Source of the DNA: Mucilaginibacter sp.
GTDB taxonomy: Bacteria; Bacteroidota; Bacteroidia; Sphingobacteriales; Sphingobacteriaceae
DNA: 64,000 nt
Assembly: GCF_025362475.1 (NCBI RefSeq)
Contig: NZ_JANYGH010000008.1
Coordinates: 62,001-126,000 of the forward strand
Direction: 5' to 3'
Positions 45,179 through 54,046 of the stretch are shown piece by piece. The position numbers were made by a program, and so were the translations under genes. A model generated the notes under the pieces. It had not been told where the DNA came from, searched no databases, and worked only from the letters and a program-made list of their open reading frames with translations. Each line of letters starts with the position of its first letter. Position 1 is the stretch's first letter.

Positions 45179-48076
45179 ATGCAGTATATCAATAGGTTCT
45201 TTTTTCTTTTTCTCATTTTTTTTAACATAAATTCCTTTGGGCAAAACAGCATTAACGGCTTTAAAACCCCTCGTTTATCCCCCTTGCCTGCTGGTGTTGC
45301 CGGCGTTAAGCAACCGCAAATTCCCTTAAATGGCACATGGAATTTCCAGGTAACAGGTTATAATAAAAAGCACACCATACTTGTACCCGGCGAATGGGAA
45401 ATGCAAGGTTTTACCGTAAATGAAGGAGAAACCGCAGTTTATAGCAAAGCATTAGACATACCCGCCGACTGGCAAGGCAAAAGAATAAAACTACGTTTTG
45501 ATGGTGTAAGCTCACATGCCGTAATTAAGGTTAACGGTACCGAAGTTTGCACACATGAAGGCAGCTTTGTGCAATTTGAGGCTGATATTACCGATGCGCT
45601 GAAAAGCGGCAGTAACCTGCTGCAGGTTGAGGTGCAGGCCAATACCATCAGCGATAAATTAGCCTGCACCTCGCAGTATGCTGCACATACGGTGGGCGGT
45701 ATATTACGTAAGGTTGTTTTGTTTGTGTTACCCCAAACCAATATCGCCTCAACCACAAACACCGTTGTTTTTGACCGGCAATTCAAAAATGCTGATCTGA
45801 ATATCCAAACGAACGTGGCCAATGAATCTGCTGATGCAGCGGTAACGCAAGTTCAGCATGTGCTCACAGATGAGGCAGGCAAAGTAGTTTTTGATAAGCT
45901 ATCTGACAAGTCAAAAAATGGCGGTGATGTATCTACAAAGATCAATGTTGCCAAACCCCAGCAATGGAACCCCGAGCATCCATATCTGTATCACCTGAAA
46001 AGCACGTTACTGGTAAATGGCAAACCGGTTCAATCGGTTGAGCAACATGTGGGTTTCAGGCAGGTTGAAGTTAAGGGGAATGAGGTTTTTGTAAATGGGA
46101 AATCGATAAAGTTGCGCGGCGTTAACCGCCATTCCGTATACCCGCTTACCGGCCGCAGCATCAGCCCCGAGCTTGATCGCAAAGATGCAGAATTATTTCG
46201 CGATGCCAACTGTAACTATATCCGCACATCACATTATCCCCCGTCAGAAGAGTTTTTAAATGCAGCGGACGAACTGGGCTTATTTGTTGAAAGTGAAGCT
46301 TCCTTATGTTGGATTCAGCATGGCGCCTCACCCATCTGGCAAAAGTGGGATTATCAAGATGAAAAGTTTTTGCCTTACATGATTAATGCCGATGTTGAGA
46401 ATGTACTGGCCGGACGCAACCACCCATCCATCATCATCTGGTCATTAGGTAATGAATCACGCTGGAGCCCGCTTTGGGAAAAGGTGTTATCTGTAGTAAA
46501 AACGCTTGACCCTTCACGGCCCACAACGTTTCATGATCAGTGCTGGGGCGGTTTCAATAATGCCCATAGCTCAGCCGATATTGCTGTTTATCATTATCCC
46601 GGCACCAACGGTCCTGCGGCTACCGATACCATGAAACGCCCGGTTCTGTTTGGTGAATACGCCCACATATCCTGTTACAATCGCAAAGAATTACTGGCCG
46701 ATCCTGGTGTACGCAGCAGTTACGGGAAACCACTGGAAACCATGTATGATTCCATGTATTACCACAAGGGCTGCCTTGGCGGTGCTATTTGGAGCGGCAT
46801 TGACGATATTTTTCACATGCCCGATGGCAGGCTTGTGGGTTATGGCCCCTGGGGATTAATAGATGGCTGGCGCAGACCAAAGCCGGAATATTGGGGCGTT
46901 AAAAAAGCATATTCGCCCATTAAAGTAACAGGTATAAAATGGCCTTCTATCGGTAAAAAGTACATGGAGCTTACCATCGAAAACAGGTATGACTTTACAT
47001 CTTTAAAAGACATCAATATCACGGCGGTTATCAACGGTATCGCTCAAAATATTAAGGCTGATATTGCCCCCCGCAGCAAAGGAATAGTAAAGTTCCCGGC
47101 AAATGGTGTAAAAACGCTGGAGTTGACATTTAAGGATCCGAGAGGTTTTATTGCCGATGAGGAGCATTATGAAACATCAGAAAGCTTACCCGCAGTACCA
47201 TCACCAGCAACCTCCGTTTCATTAACAGATAATGAAGCAGCTTACGTGGTAACCCAGGGCGAAGTAAAATACACCATCAGCAAAACAACCGGTATTATTA
47301 TTTCGGTACACAAGGGTGATACGGAGATATTAAAGCAGGGCCCTGTTTTTAGCGTGGTGCCCATGAATGAGGACGACGGCGGCAAGCCTAACGTAGCGGG
47401 CGAAACTTATCAGAATGATATTTATCCGGTTAAAAACTATCCGCTTTATACCTTGTTTGCCAGCAACATTACTGTACAAAAAGTTGATGTGGGCTTAAAG
47501 TTTTCCATGGATATTACCTACCTTGAATGCAAAGGCAAACAAAGCTATTTATTTACCAACGACGGAAAACTGGTAACAGAATACGAGGTGCAATATTCAA
47601 AAGCCGATATATCGCCATACCAATACGGGCTAATGCTGCAGTTACCCAAAAGCTTTGATAAGCTTAATTGGAAACGTAAAGGAGAATTTACAACCTACCC
47701 GGCAAATGATGTTGCAAGAACGCAGGGAACAGCAATGCTTAGCGCCAAACACATTAAAAGTGTAGAAGAATGGGGGGTGGTGCCCAAAACCGATTGGAAA
47801 GATGATACCAATGACTTGGGCAGTACAGATTTCAGGGCGACCAAGCGTTATATTCAGCAGGCATCCCTTCAGGATGATCAAAAGAACACGGTAATTGTAG
47901 TTTCAGATGCAAGCCAGGCATCACGCAGCTGGCTGCAGGATGAACATATAAACTGGCTGATCGCAGATTATTGCAATAACGGTTCAGAGCCATATTACGG
48001 CTCTCCGCATACCGAGGGGCGAATCAAAATAAAAGATAACCTTTTAAAGGGGAAATTAACTTTAGTAATACAGTAG
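45179..48076 (+). CDS. GH2 beta-galactosidase-type enzyme (second of tandem pair)
   Basis: The 965-residue protein has the same architecture as its upstream neighbour: signal peptide (IFFNINSFGQ), jelly roll with VPGEWEMQGFTVNEGE, barrel with GVNRHSVYPLTGRS and RTSHYPPSEEFL, and a C-terminal sandwich. Acid/base is Glu426 in IWSLGNESRW; nucleophile is Glu493 in VLFGEYAHI. Aglycone-side loops differ (for example CWIQHGASPIWQK here against CWAENTQVTLGTP in the first), so the two may cut different linkages of one substrate. It is followed after 73 bases by the dehydratase gene. Confidence 0.92.
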   Translation: MQYINRFFFLFLIFFNINSFGQNSINGFKTPRLSPLPAGVAGVKQPQIPLNGTWNFQVTGYNKKHTILVPGEWEMQGFTVNEGETAVYSKALDIPADWQGKRIKLRFDGVSSHAVIKVNGTEVCTHEGSFVQFEADITDALKSGSNLLQVEVQANTISDKLACTSQYAAHTVGGILRKVVLFVLPQTNIASTTNTVVFDRQFKNADLNIQTNVANESADAAVTQVQHVLTDEAGKVVFDKLSDKSKNGGDVSTKINVAKPQQWNPEHPYLYHLKSTLLVNGKPVQSVEQHVGFRQVEVKGNEVFVNGKSIKLRGVNRHSVYPLTGRSISPELDRKDAELFRDANCNYIRTSHYPPSEEFLNAADELGLFVESEASLCWIQHGASPIWQKWDYQDEKFLPYMINADVENVLAGRNHPSIIIWSLGNESRWSPLWEKVLSVVKTLDPSRPTTFHDQCWGGFNNAHSSADIAVYHYPGTNGPAATDTMKRPVLFGEYAHISCYNRKELLADPGVRSSYGKPLETMYDSMYYHKGCLGGAIWSGIDDIFHMPDGRLVGYGPWGLIDGWRRPKPEYWGVKKAYSPIKVTGIKWPSIGKKYMELTIENRYDFTSLKDINITAVINGIAQNIKADIAPRSKGIVKFPANGVKTLELTFKDPRGFIADEEHYETSESLPAVPSPATSVSLTDNEAAYVVTQGEVKYTISKTTGIIISVHKGDTEILKQGPVFSVVPMNEDDGGKPNVAGETYQNDIYPVKNYPLYTLFASNITVQKVDVGLKFSMDITYLECKGKQSYLFTNDGKLVTEYEVQYSKADISPYQYGLMLQLPKSFDKLNWKRKGEFTTYPANDVARTQGTAMLSAKHIKSVEEWGVVPKTDWKDDTNDLGSTDFRATKRYIQQASLQDDQKNTVIVVSDASQASRSWLQDEHINWLIADYCNNGSEPYYGSPHTEGRIKIKDNLLKGKLTLVIQ

Positions 48077-48149
48077 ATTTGAGGATGAAGTCGCTTTTTA
48101 AGTAAGCCTGAAAGAATAAATAATAAAAGCATTGTTTGAATAATTAAGT

Positions 48150-49316
48150 ATGAAAATAACAGATGTAAAGGTTTGGCTGGTAGAAGGAGTTAAATACAAC
48201 TGGACACTTTTAAAAATATATACCGATACAGGGCATACAGGCGTAGGCGAAGCTACTAACTGGCCGGGCAGCCCTATAGTTTACAATGCCGCCAAACACG
48301 TTGGCGAACGCATCATCGGGCTTGATCCTATGCGTACAGATTTTATCTGGACAAAACTATACCGCGATCTTAACTGGATAGGCCCCTTTGGCGCAAGTAT
48401 GTGCGCCATAAGCGGTATTGATATGGCATTGCTTGATCTGAAAGGTAAAGTGCTTGGTACGCCCTGTTATGAACTATTGGGCGGTGCTTTTCGTAAAGAT
48501 ATTTTATTGTATGCCAATTATTGGTTTACTGGCGGCGGTCACAATGCCGAAGATTATGCTGTGCAGGCAAAAAAAGTAAAGGAAGCCGGGTTTACAGGCT
48601 TAAAGTTTGATCCATTTGCGCACACCAATTATTTATATGGTGAAGACCTATCAAGCAATCTTACACTTACTGCCGGGCAACAGGATCTGGCATTTGAGGT
48701 AAGCAAAGCAGTAAGAGATACCGTTGGGCCCGATTTTGATATCATGATTGAAACCCATGCCATGCTCAATTACCGCGTGGCAGTAAAAATGGCCCAGCGC
48801 CTGGCTACACTGGATATAACCTGGTACGAAGAACCTGCCGGGCCCGAAAGTGCCGATACATTACGAGCCATGCGTGAGCGCATACCATCAAACGTATCCA
48901 TCTGTGTCGGCGAGCGCCATTATACCCGTCATGGTATCCGACCGGTACTGGAAAAAAATATTTGCGATATTATGATGCCTGATATCACCCGCTGCGGTGG
49001 CCCTTCAGAAATGAAGCGCATGGCTACCATGATGGAAGCTTACAATGTGCTATTGGCTCCGCATAATCCAAACGGACCATTGTCTACCCTGGCATCTGCC
49101 CATGTTTGCGCATCTGTACCTAACTTTTTCAGGCAGGAGTTTATGTTTAATGATGTGGCCTGGCGCGATACCGTGATTACTCACCCTATTAAAGATATGA
49201 TTACAAACGGTCACCTGCGTTTAAGCGACAGGCCGGGCTTAGGCGTTGATCTGGTTGAGGAAGAAATGGAGAAGCATCCAGGCATACTACAACCAAGGGC
49301 GGGTTTTTACGTTTAA
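48150..49316 (+). CDS. Enolase-superfamily sugar-acid dehydratase (mandelate racemase/MLE type)
   Basis: The 388-residue protein starts with a capping domain (MKITDVKVWLVEGVKYNWTLLKIYTDTGHTGVGEAT). The barrel carries TGLKFDP on strand 2, metal ligands in MIETHAML, WYEEPAGPE and CVGERHYTRHG, and the catalytic histidine in LAPHNPNGPL. This is the acid-sugar dehydratase layout (D-galactonate or related), converting an aldonate to a 2-keto-3-deoxy acid. The neighbouring dehydrogenase, lactonase and kinase support that. The exact sugar (galactonate, fuconate, gluconate) cannot be read from the motifs. Confidence 0.88.
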   Translation: MKITDVKVWLVEGVKYNWTLLKIYTDTGHTGVGEATNWPGSPIVYNAAKHVGERIIGLDPMRTDFIWTKLYRDLNWIGPFGASMCAISGIDMALLDLKGKVLGTPCYELLGGAFRKDILLYANYWFTGGGHNAEDYAVQAKKVKEAGFTGLKFDPFAHTNYLYGEDLSSNLTLTAGQQDLAFEVSKAVRDTVGPDFDIMIETHAMLNYRVAVKMAQRLATLDITWYEEPAGPESADTLRAMRERIPSNVSICVGERHYTRHGIRPVLEKNICDIMMPDITRCGGPSEMKRMATMMEAYNVLLAPHNPNGPLSTLASAHVCASVPNFFRQEFMFNDVAWRDTVITHPIKDMITNGHLRLSDRPGLGVDLVEEEMEKHPGILQPRAGFYV

Positions 49317-49320
49317 AATT

Positions 49321-50091
49321 ATGTTTCAGATAAATTTTTCAGGAAAAACAGTTTTAATAACCGGGGCGGCAACCGGCATTGGCCTGGGTATCGCAAAAAT
49401 ATTTACCCAAGCCGGTGCTAATATTGCAGGGTGCGGATTGGAGGAAAGTGCGCAAGAATTTATAAATGTTGCACAGGAAAATAATGTAAAAGCATTTTAT
49501 GAAACCTGTGATGTTACCAATAAACATGACTTGGGTAGATTTGTTAAAAACACCGTCGACCAATTGGGTGGCATTGATATTTTAGTGACAAATGCAGGGC
49601 GTAATGTATTTGAAGGAGCCGAAAACTGTACCGATGAACAATGGTTTCAGAATATACAACTAAATCTTGAATCGCACTGGCAAACGGCAAAGCTGTGTAA
49701 GCCATATCTTGAAAAAAAAGGTGGTGTTATTATTGTTATTACATCCAATCATGCCTATAGTACAATTCCGGGTTGTTTCCCATACAATGTCACTAAAACT
49801 GCTTTAACCGGTCTGGTAAAAACTTTGGCAATAGAATGGGCACCACATATCCGCACTGTGGGCATAGCTCCAGGCTTTATAGACACCTCCGGTAACCAGC
49901 AATGGTTTAATTCATTTCCCGACCCTGCCGCCGAGCGGGCTAAAACAATTGGCAGCCACCCGGTAAAAAAGATAGGTACTACCGAAGAAATTGGCGGCTG
50001 GTGCGTTTTCCTGTCGAGTGATTACGCCGCGTTTGCATCGGGCGCTACCTATTTAATTGATGGCGGCAGAAACGCGTTGATGCAAGAGTAA
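49321..50091 (+). CDS. Short-chain dehydrogenase (probable sugar 1-dehydrogenase)
   Basis: The start is taken at ATG 49321, 5 bases after the dehydratase stop; the longer frame would run back into that gene. The 256-residue SDR has the cofactor motif TGAATGIGLGIA, the structural VTNAG, and the catalytic Tyr and Lys in FPYNVTKTALTG. The C-terminus GATYLIDGGRNALMQE is typical of classical SDRs. Acidic Glu/Gly residues after strand 2 do not settle NAD against NADP preference. In this operon it most likely oxidises the released sugar at C1 to its lactone. Confidence 0.9.
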   Translation: MFQINFSGKTVLITGAATGIGLGIAKIFTQAGANIAGCGLEESAQEFINVAQENNVKAFYETCDVTNKHDLGRFVKNTVDQLGGIDILVTNAGRNVFEGAENCTDEQWFQNIQLNLESHWQTAKLCKPYLEKKGGVIIVITSNHAYSTIPGCFPYNVTKTALTGLVKTLAIEWAPHIRTVGIAPGFIDTSGNQQWFNSFPDPAAERAKTIGSHPVKKIGTTEEIGGWCVFLSSDYAAFASGATYLIDGGRNALMQE

Positions 50092-50131
50092 TTATACAAG
50101 ATTGATATACACCGCTATTTAATGTTGTTTT

Positions 50132-51010
50132 ATGCAAACGTGGACTGCAGAATTATTGTATGAATCAGACCTTATTTTGGGCGAGGGAGCCCACTGGCAT
50201 TCACAATGGAAAAAATTTTTGTATATAGATATAGACGGGGGGAAAGTTGGCCGTATTGACACGGTAACAAAAATAACCGAAGAAATAGCTATAAATGAAA
50301 AGGTAGGTACGGTTGTACCTGCAAATGATAACAAACTGATAGTTGCTTTAAAGAGCACTATTGAAGAAATAGACTTTGAAACGGGCCAACGAAGGATACT
50401 TGAATCCATTGAAAGCGATATACAAGATAACCGCTGTAATGATGGTAAATGTGACGCCGCAGGCCGGTTGTGGATAGGCACAACTAACATGCCAGGCGGT
50501 TTAAATCAAGCTGCTTTGTATTGTTTTGATGGATCACTTCAAATGAAACTGGATAACGTGAGTGTATCAAATGGGATCTGTTGGTCAAAGGATAATACTA
50601 TCATGTACTATATTGATTCTTTTGCCTATAACATCAAAGCATTTGATTTTGAAATTAGTACCGGCACTATCTCCAATGAACGTGTACTTATAAAAATAAA
50701 TGAGCCAGGTTACATTCCGGATGGTATGACGATTGATGACGAAGGCATGTTATGGGTAGCTATATGGGGCGGGGCTTGTGTGAACAGATATGATCCGGGC
50801 AGTGGCAAACTTATCGGCAAAATAAAGGTAGCAGCACCAAATGTTACAGCTTGCGCGTTTGGCGGCGATGATATGAAAACAATGTTTATTACCACTGCAA
50901 GAGCAGGTTTGGAAGAGGACCAATTACAACGGTTCCCGCTGTCCGGCTCCCTATTTTATATTACAATTAACATAAAAGGAGCTGAAATGAATGATTTTTC
51001 ATTGAAGTAA
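50132..51010 (+). CDS. SMP-30/gluconolactonase-family lactonase
   Basis: The 292-residue beta-propeller has LGEGAHWH (metal-binding Glu), DNRCNDGKCDAAGRLWIGT with Asn and Asp ligands, VSNGICWS and GYIPDGMTIDDEG (Asp). These are the conserved metal site of SMP-30/regucalcin-type sugar lactonases. It has no signal peptide, so it is cytoplasmic. It should hydrolyse the lactone made by the SDR to the aldonate used by the dehydratase. It lies 40 bases downstream of the SDR gene and is co-directional. Confidence 0.9.
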   Translation: MQTWTAELLYESDLILGEGAHWHSQWKKFLYIDIDGGKVGRIDTVTKITEEIAINEKVGTVVPANDNKLIVALKSTIEEIDFETGQRRILESIESDIQDNRCNDGKCDAAGRLWIGTTNMPGGLNQAALYCFDGSLQMKLDNVSVSNGICWSKDNTIMYYIDSFAYNIKAFDFEISTGTISNERVLIKINEPGYIPDGMTIDDEGMLWVAIWGGACVNRYDPGSGKLIGKIKVAAPNVTACAFGGDDMKTMFITTARAGLEEDQLQRFPLSGSLFYITINIKGAEMNDFSLK

Positions 51011-51047
51011 AATTGATATAGCCGAATTTAATCAAAATAAAAGTATA

Positions 51048-51314
51048 ATGCTTTATAACGGAGTAAGTAAAATATTATCTTTCGGAGAACTTCTTTTGAG
51101 AATTTGTCCGGATAAAGAAAGTGACTGGCTTAATAAAAACACATTGCCTTTTTATATCGGCGCTGCAGAGCTAAACGTTGCAACTGCCATGGCGCGTTGG
51201 AAACTACCATCCAAATATTGTACTGTTCTTCCCGGCAATGGAATATCTTCTCAGTTAGTTAATCACTTAAAGAAGCTTCATATTGATACCTCTTCAATCC
51301 TTTATCTTCAATGA
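51048..51314 (+). pseudogene. Truncated PfkB-family 2-keto-3-deoxy-sugar kinase
   Basis: Eighty-eight residues survive of a kinase that is normally about 330-350 long. The N-terminus is typical of KDG kinases: ILSFGELLLRICP, LPFYIGAAELNVATAMARWKLPSKYCTVLPGNG and LKKLHIDTSSI. It stops just after that point, so it lacks the ATP-binding and catalytic Asp regions and cannot work. The truncation coincides with the start of the recombinase debris. It was the last step of the sugar-acid pathway in the ancestral operon. Confidence 0.85.
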
Positions 51315-51319
51315 CAGAT

Positions 51320-51514
51320 TCATATTCGTTGCTCATTAAATATAGCTCGTTGGTAGTTCAATATTTTACCTAAGTCTTTTTGTTGTACCTCATCCCATTT
51401 TTCATTCGTTACTTTCGCAAGGTTGTCCTTTTGTTTTGACGAAAGGTTGGACAATTCCTGGTCTAAGAAGATGACATGTTGATAGAAGTAATTGCCTATT
51501 AGCGGCTCAAGCAT
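51320..51514 (-). CDS. Small helical ORF of unknown origin
   Basis: A 64-residue charged helical frame (FLDQELSNLSSKQKDNLAKV, EKWDEVQQKDLGKILNYQ). It resembles no family that I recognise. It lies in the scar between the truncated kinase and the recombinase fragment, so it may be a piece of a mobile element or not a gene at all. Confidence 0.3.
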   Translation of the reverse strand: MLEPLIGNYFYQHVIFLDQELSNLSSKQKDNLAKVTNEKWDEVQQKDLGKILNYQRAIFNEQRI

Positions 51515-51748
51515 ACCGGCTTGATATGACTATGTTTTAACTGTGCGATTTGTTCGCATAAAATGCATGATTCCATAATTGGAGTAAGATATGTAATAAT
51601 TATTTTGCCCGGTAAAATGAGTATTTTCTAAGTGCGGATTATTTTTTCTGATTTTTTTATTAGTAAAGTATAACTGAACATTATCATAATCAATTGGAAA
51701 GCTTATCAAAATATTAATATTTCACTTTGAGAAAATTAAGCTTTTATC

Positions 51749-52033
51749 TTAAAATCGTTGGTGTTTTTTTTCAATAATTTTCTTCGCAGCTACGATTGCC
51801 TCCATATCACGATGAAAGTTAGAACTTTTGCCGCTTCCCTCTACCAAACAGGCGAAAGCGGCAAAATCCAGATTTAATTCTGGTATGCCGCTTTTTTCAT
51901 TGCTTATAAGTTGCTTAAAATAAGCAATATACAAAAACAGAAGATTTATTCGTTGGGTTCGAACTTCTTCTTTTTTCTTGCTAAAAGTAATACCATCTGG
52001 AAACACTAATGACTGGATCTTTTGCTTAACCAC
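51749..52033 (-). pseudogene. Serine site-specific recombinase C-terminal fragment
   Basis: The frame begins KQKIQSLVFPDGITFSKKKEEVRTQRINLLFLYIAYFKQL, matching the C-terminal region of large Bacteroidota serine recombinases (LQxLVFPEGIxYxxKKxExRTxxxNxxFLxI). The remainder (LVEGSGKSSNFHRDMEAIVAAKKI) is an unconserved tail. The resolvase catalytic domain and zinc-ribbon domain are absent. It is a mobile-element relic next to the broken kinase. Confidence 0.65.
51826..51897 (+). terminator. Three overlapping complementary arms forming alternative hairpins, one ending in T6
   Basis: TTTTGCCGCTT (51826-51836) pairs perfectly with AAGCGGCAAAA (51856-51866). The same middle arm, AAGCGGCA, also pairs with TGCCGCTT (51886-51893), with an inner stem CCAGA/TCTGG, followed by TTTT. 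The second hairpin is a good plus-strand Rho-independent terminator and the first would exclude it. It lies inside the recombinase fragment on the other strand, so part of the pattern could be coincidental. Confidence 0.5.
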
Positions 52034-52055
52034 CTATACGGCCTGATCAATTTTT

Positions 52056-52064
52056 AAAAAGGAG
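52056..52064 (+). promoter_or_regulatory. Strong Shine-Dalgarno site for the cupin gene
   Basis: AAAAAGGAG ends 7 bases before ATG 52072. Canonical Shine-Dalgarno sites are rare in this phylum and none this strong was seen at other genes in the window. Confidence 0.6.
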
Positions 52065-52071
52065 AAATATA

Positions 52072-52485
52072 ATGGCAAAAAATGAAGAAGTAAAAAACGG
52101 AACCATCTTCCCGATTGGTAATGAAAATGATGCCTATGCGAAGTATTTTGTAGGGCAGAGTTACCTTAAATCACTGATCGCTGATCCTGAAGTAAACGTC
52201 GGTGTTGGGCAGGTAACATTTGAACCAGGATGTAGAAACAACTGGCATATTCATCGTGGGGGCTTTCAATTATTATTGGTGACAGGAGGTGAAGGCTGGT
52301 ACCAAGAAGATGGTAAGCCAGCTCAACATTTAAAAGTTGGAAACACCGTGGTTACACATGATGGCGTAAAACACTGGCATGGTGCTACAAAAGACAGCTG
52401 GTTCGCGCATATTGCGATCACTGCAGGTACGCCGAAATGGCTGGAACCAGTGGATGATCAGCAATTTCAATCTGCCGAATCATAA
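52072..52485 (+). CDS. Cupin-domain protein (carboxymuconolactone-decarboxylase-associated type)
   Basis: The 137-residue single-domain cupin has VGVGQVTFEPGCRNNWHIHRGG, with two histidine metal ligands, and VTHDGVKHWHGATKDSWFAHIAI with another. It resembles the cupins often fused or adjacent to carboxymuconolactone-decarboxylase-like proteins and, more remotely, the manganese cupins with hydroxynitrile lyase activity. No signal peptide. It is preceded by a strong Shine-Dalgarno site and is the first intact gene after the recombinase scar. Biochemical role unknown. Confidence 0.85.
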   Translation: MAKNEEVKNGTIFPIGNENDAYAKYFVGQSYLKSLIADPEVNVGVGQVTFEPGCRNNWHIHRGGFQLLLVTGGEGWYQEDGKPAQHLKVGNTVVTHDGVKHWHGATKDSWFAHIAITAGTPKWLEPVDDQQFQSAES

Positions 52486-52666
52486 GACCCAGTGGAGTAC
52501 TATTTGTGAAGGAAATGTAAATATGTTTTCCAGCCAAATTATAGAATATTTGAAGTCTTATAGTTCAGCAATGCTTTAGAGCTGGATCATATTTTATTGA
52601 TGAATATAAAATATTACCTTAGTGGCATGGTCTGATAAGCATATTATTGAACCATTAACATTTAAT

Positions 52667-53434
52667 ATGAAAGTATTAGAAAATTGGAGCTTCATGTTGT
52701 TTATCTTATTAATGGTTACGACGTCCTGTAAAGAAAAAAGTGCCCACCAAGAATTAAGCGTTGTAGATTCTATTTCTGGCAAAGAATTAGAAGTGCCGGC
52801 GAAGGCACTTAGAGAAAAGGTATTGACTGCAGAAGAGCAGGCCGCCTTGACACCTGACCAGGTAATAGACAGTCTCAGATCAGGTAACCGGCGTTTTGTT
52901 CATAACGACCTGACGTTAAGAAACCATACCGAAATGGTACGAAAGTCAGCCTCAGGGCAGTATCCTAAAGCAGTAGTCTTATCCTGTATGGATAGCCGAG
53001 TGCCTGTGGCAGACATGTTTGATAAAGGAATTGGCGATATGTTTGTACTGCGTGTTGCCGGAAATTTTGCCAATACGGATATGTTAGGAAGCATGGAATA
53101 TGGTTGCAAAGTTTCAGGTGCAAAGGTCATATTGGTGCTGGGGCATCAGTCATGTGGTGCTATTAAAGCAGCAATTGGTAACTATCAATTAGGGAATATT
53201 ACGGCGATGTTAAAGAATATCAAGCCATCTGTTGACCTTTCAAAAAAATTTGAAGGTGACAAGACTGATAAAAATAAGGCCTATGTTGAACTGGTGACGA
53301 GGAACAACGTTCTGAATACAATTCAGGAGATCAGGAAAAGAAGCCCTATTTTAGATCAAATGGAAAAAAACGGCCAGATTAAAATTATTGGCGGCTATTA
53401 CAACACAGAAACGGGGGTAGTTACCATTTTATAA
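52667..53434 (+). CDS. Beta-class carbonic anhydrase, exported lipoprotein
   Basis: The start at ATG 52667 gives a proper signal (MLFILLMVTTSC) with a lipobox; the upstream GTG would add 15 residues. The 255-residue protein has the beta-CA zinc site: Cys107 in LSCMDSRVPV, His160 and Cys163 in LGHQSCGAIKAA. Asp-Arg after the first Cys completes the catalytic dyad. About 60 residues precede the core. It should interconvert CO2 and bicarbonate in the periplasm. Exported beta-CAs are less common than cytoplasmic ones. A terminator hairpin overlaps its stop codon. Confidence 0.92.
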   Translation: MKVLENWSFMLFILLMVTTSCKEKSAHQELSVVDSISGKELEVPAKALREKVLTAEEQAALTPDQVIDSLRSGNRRFVHNDLTLRNHTEMVRKSASGQYPKAVVLSCMDSRVPVADMFDKGIGDMFVLRVAGNFANTDMLGSMEYGCKVSGAKVILVLGHQSCGAIKAAIGNYQLGNITAMLKNIKPSVDLSKKFEGDKTDKNKAYVELVTRNNVLNTIQEIRKRSPILDQMEKNGQIKIIGGYYNTETGVVTIL

Positions 53435-53468
53435 CGAAAAAGGCGATTAATATCGCCCTCTTCGTTAT
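53431..53468. terminator. Hairpin between convergent genes
   Basis: ATAACGAA/TTCGTTAT (53431-53438 with 53461-53468) encloses GGCGAT/ATCGCC with a 4-base loop and a 3-base internal mismatch. It includes the carbonic anhydrase stop codon and lies before the end of the convergent barrel gene, so it may serve both directions. Confidence 0.55.
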
Positions 53469-53482
53469 AGAATGTTTCGCTT

Positions 53483-54034
53483 TTAGTATTTTCTATTTTT
53501 GTTGAACTGAACACGATAGGCGGCATGTATACTAATAAAAGAAATATTTGTACCATCATTAACGTCCGAACTTTGATACTTTAAGGCCAGGTCTAATTTA
53601 TCGATCGAGTGGCCTGCGGTTAGCGCGTCAGCAAAGTAAGTTTTTGTTTGTCCAGCCAGTTGAAAATTATTAAAGGCATATATCGTATTGATAGCTACAC
53701 CAGCCTGTGATTCCAAATAGAAATTGGAGAAACGGTAACTGTAGCCGATGTATATTAGCCAGCTACGGTATTGTGCATGTATTTTTGCCGGTAACAGATC
53801 CTTTTTCACCCCGAAATGATTATAACCAACTTCAAAAGTAACTTACTGCGGCGCTTGACCGAACCCAAATAGCGTCTTTGCTGAAAATCCATAACCAAGC
53901 ATAGCCAGATCGGATAATTGTCCTACAGGTATGGATAATTGTGCGCCAACTTGTAGCTCCTTATTGCTTTTTTGTGCATAAGCGGTTCTACAGAAGATAC
54001 AAGCGGCTAATGGAAATAAAAATATTGCTTTCAT
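53483..54034 (-). pseudogene. Outer-membrane barrel-like gene interrupted by one in-frame TAA
   Basis: From ATG 54034 a signal peptide (IFLFPLAACIFCRTAYAQ) and QVGAQLSIPVGQLSDLAMLGYGFSAKTLFGFGQAPQ lead to a single TAA at 53843-53845. The same frame then continues with VTFEVGYNHFGVKKDLLPAKIHAQY and the strand-rich SWLIYIGYSYRFSNFYLESQAGVAI to a stop at 53483. Without the TAA it would be a 183-residue small outer-membrane barrel. No frameshift is needed. It starts 12 bases after the MscS-type gene and is probably co-transcribed. It is inactive unless the TAA is a sequencing error or is read through. Confidence 0.75.
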
Positions 54035-54046
54035 AAGTAAAAATAT

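Noticed and set aside
49246..49320. Upstream extension of the SDR frame
   Set aside because: It lies inside the dehydratase gene; ATG 49321 gives the normal SDR N-terminus 5 bases after the previous stop.
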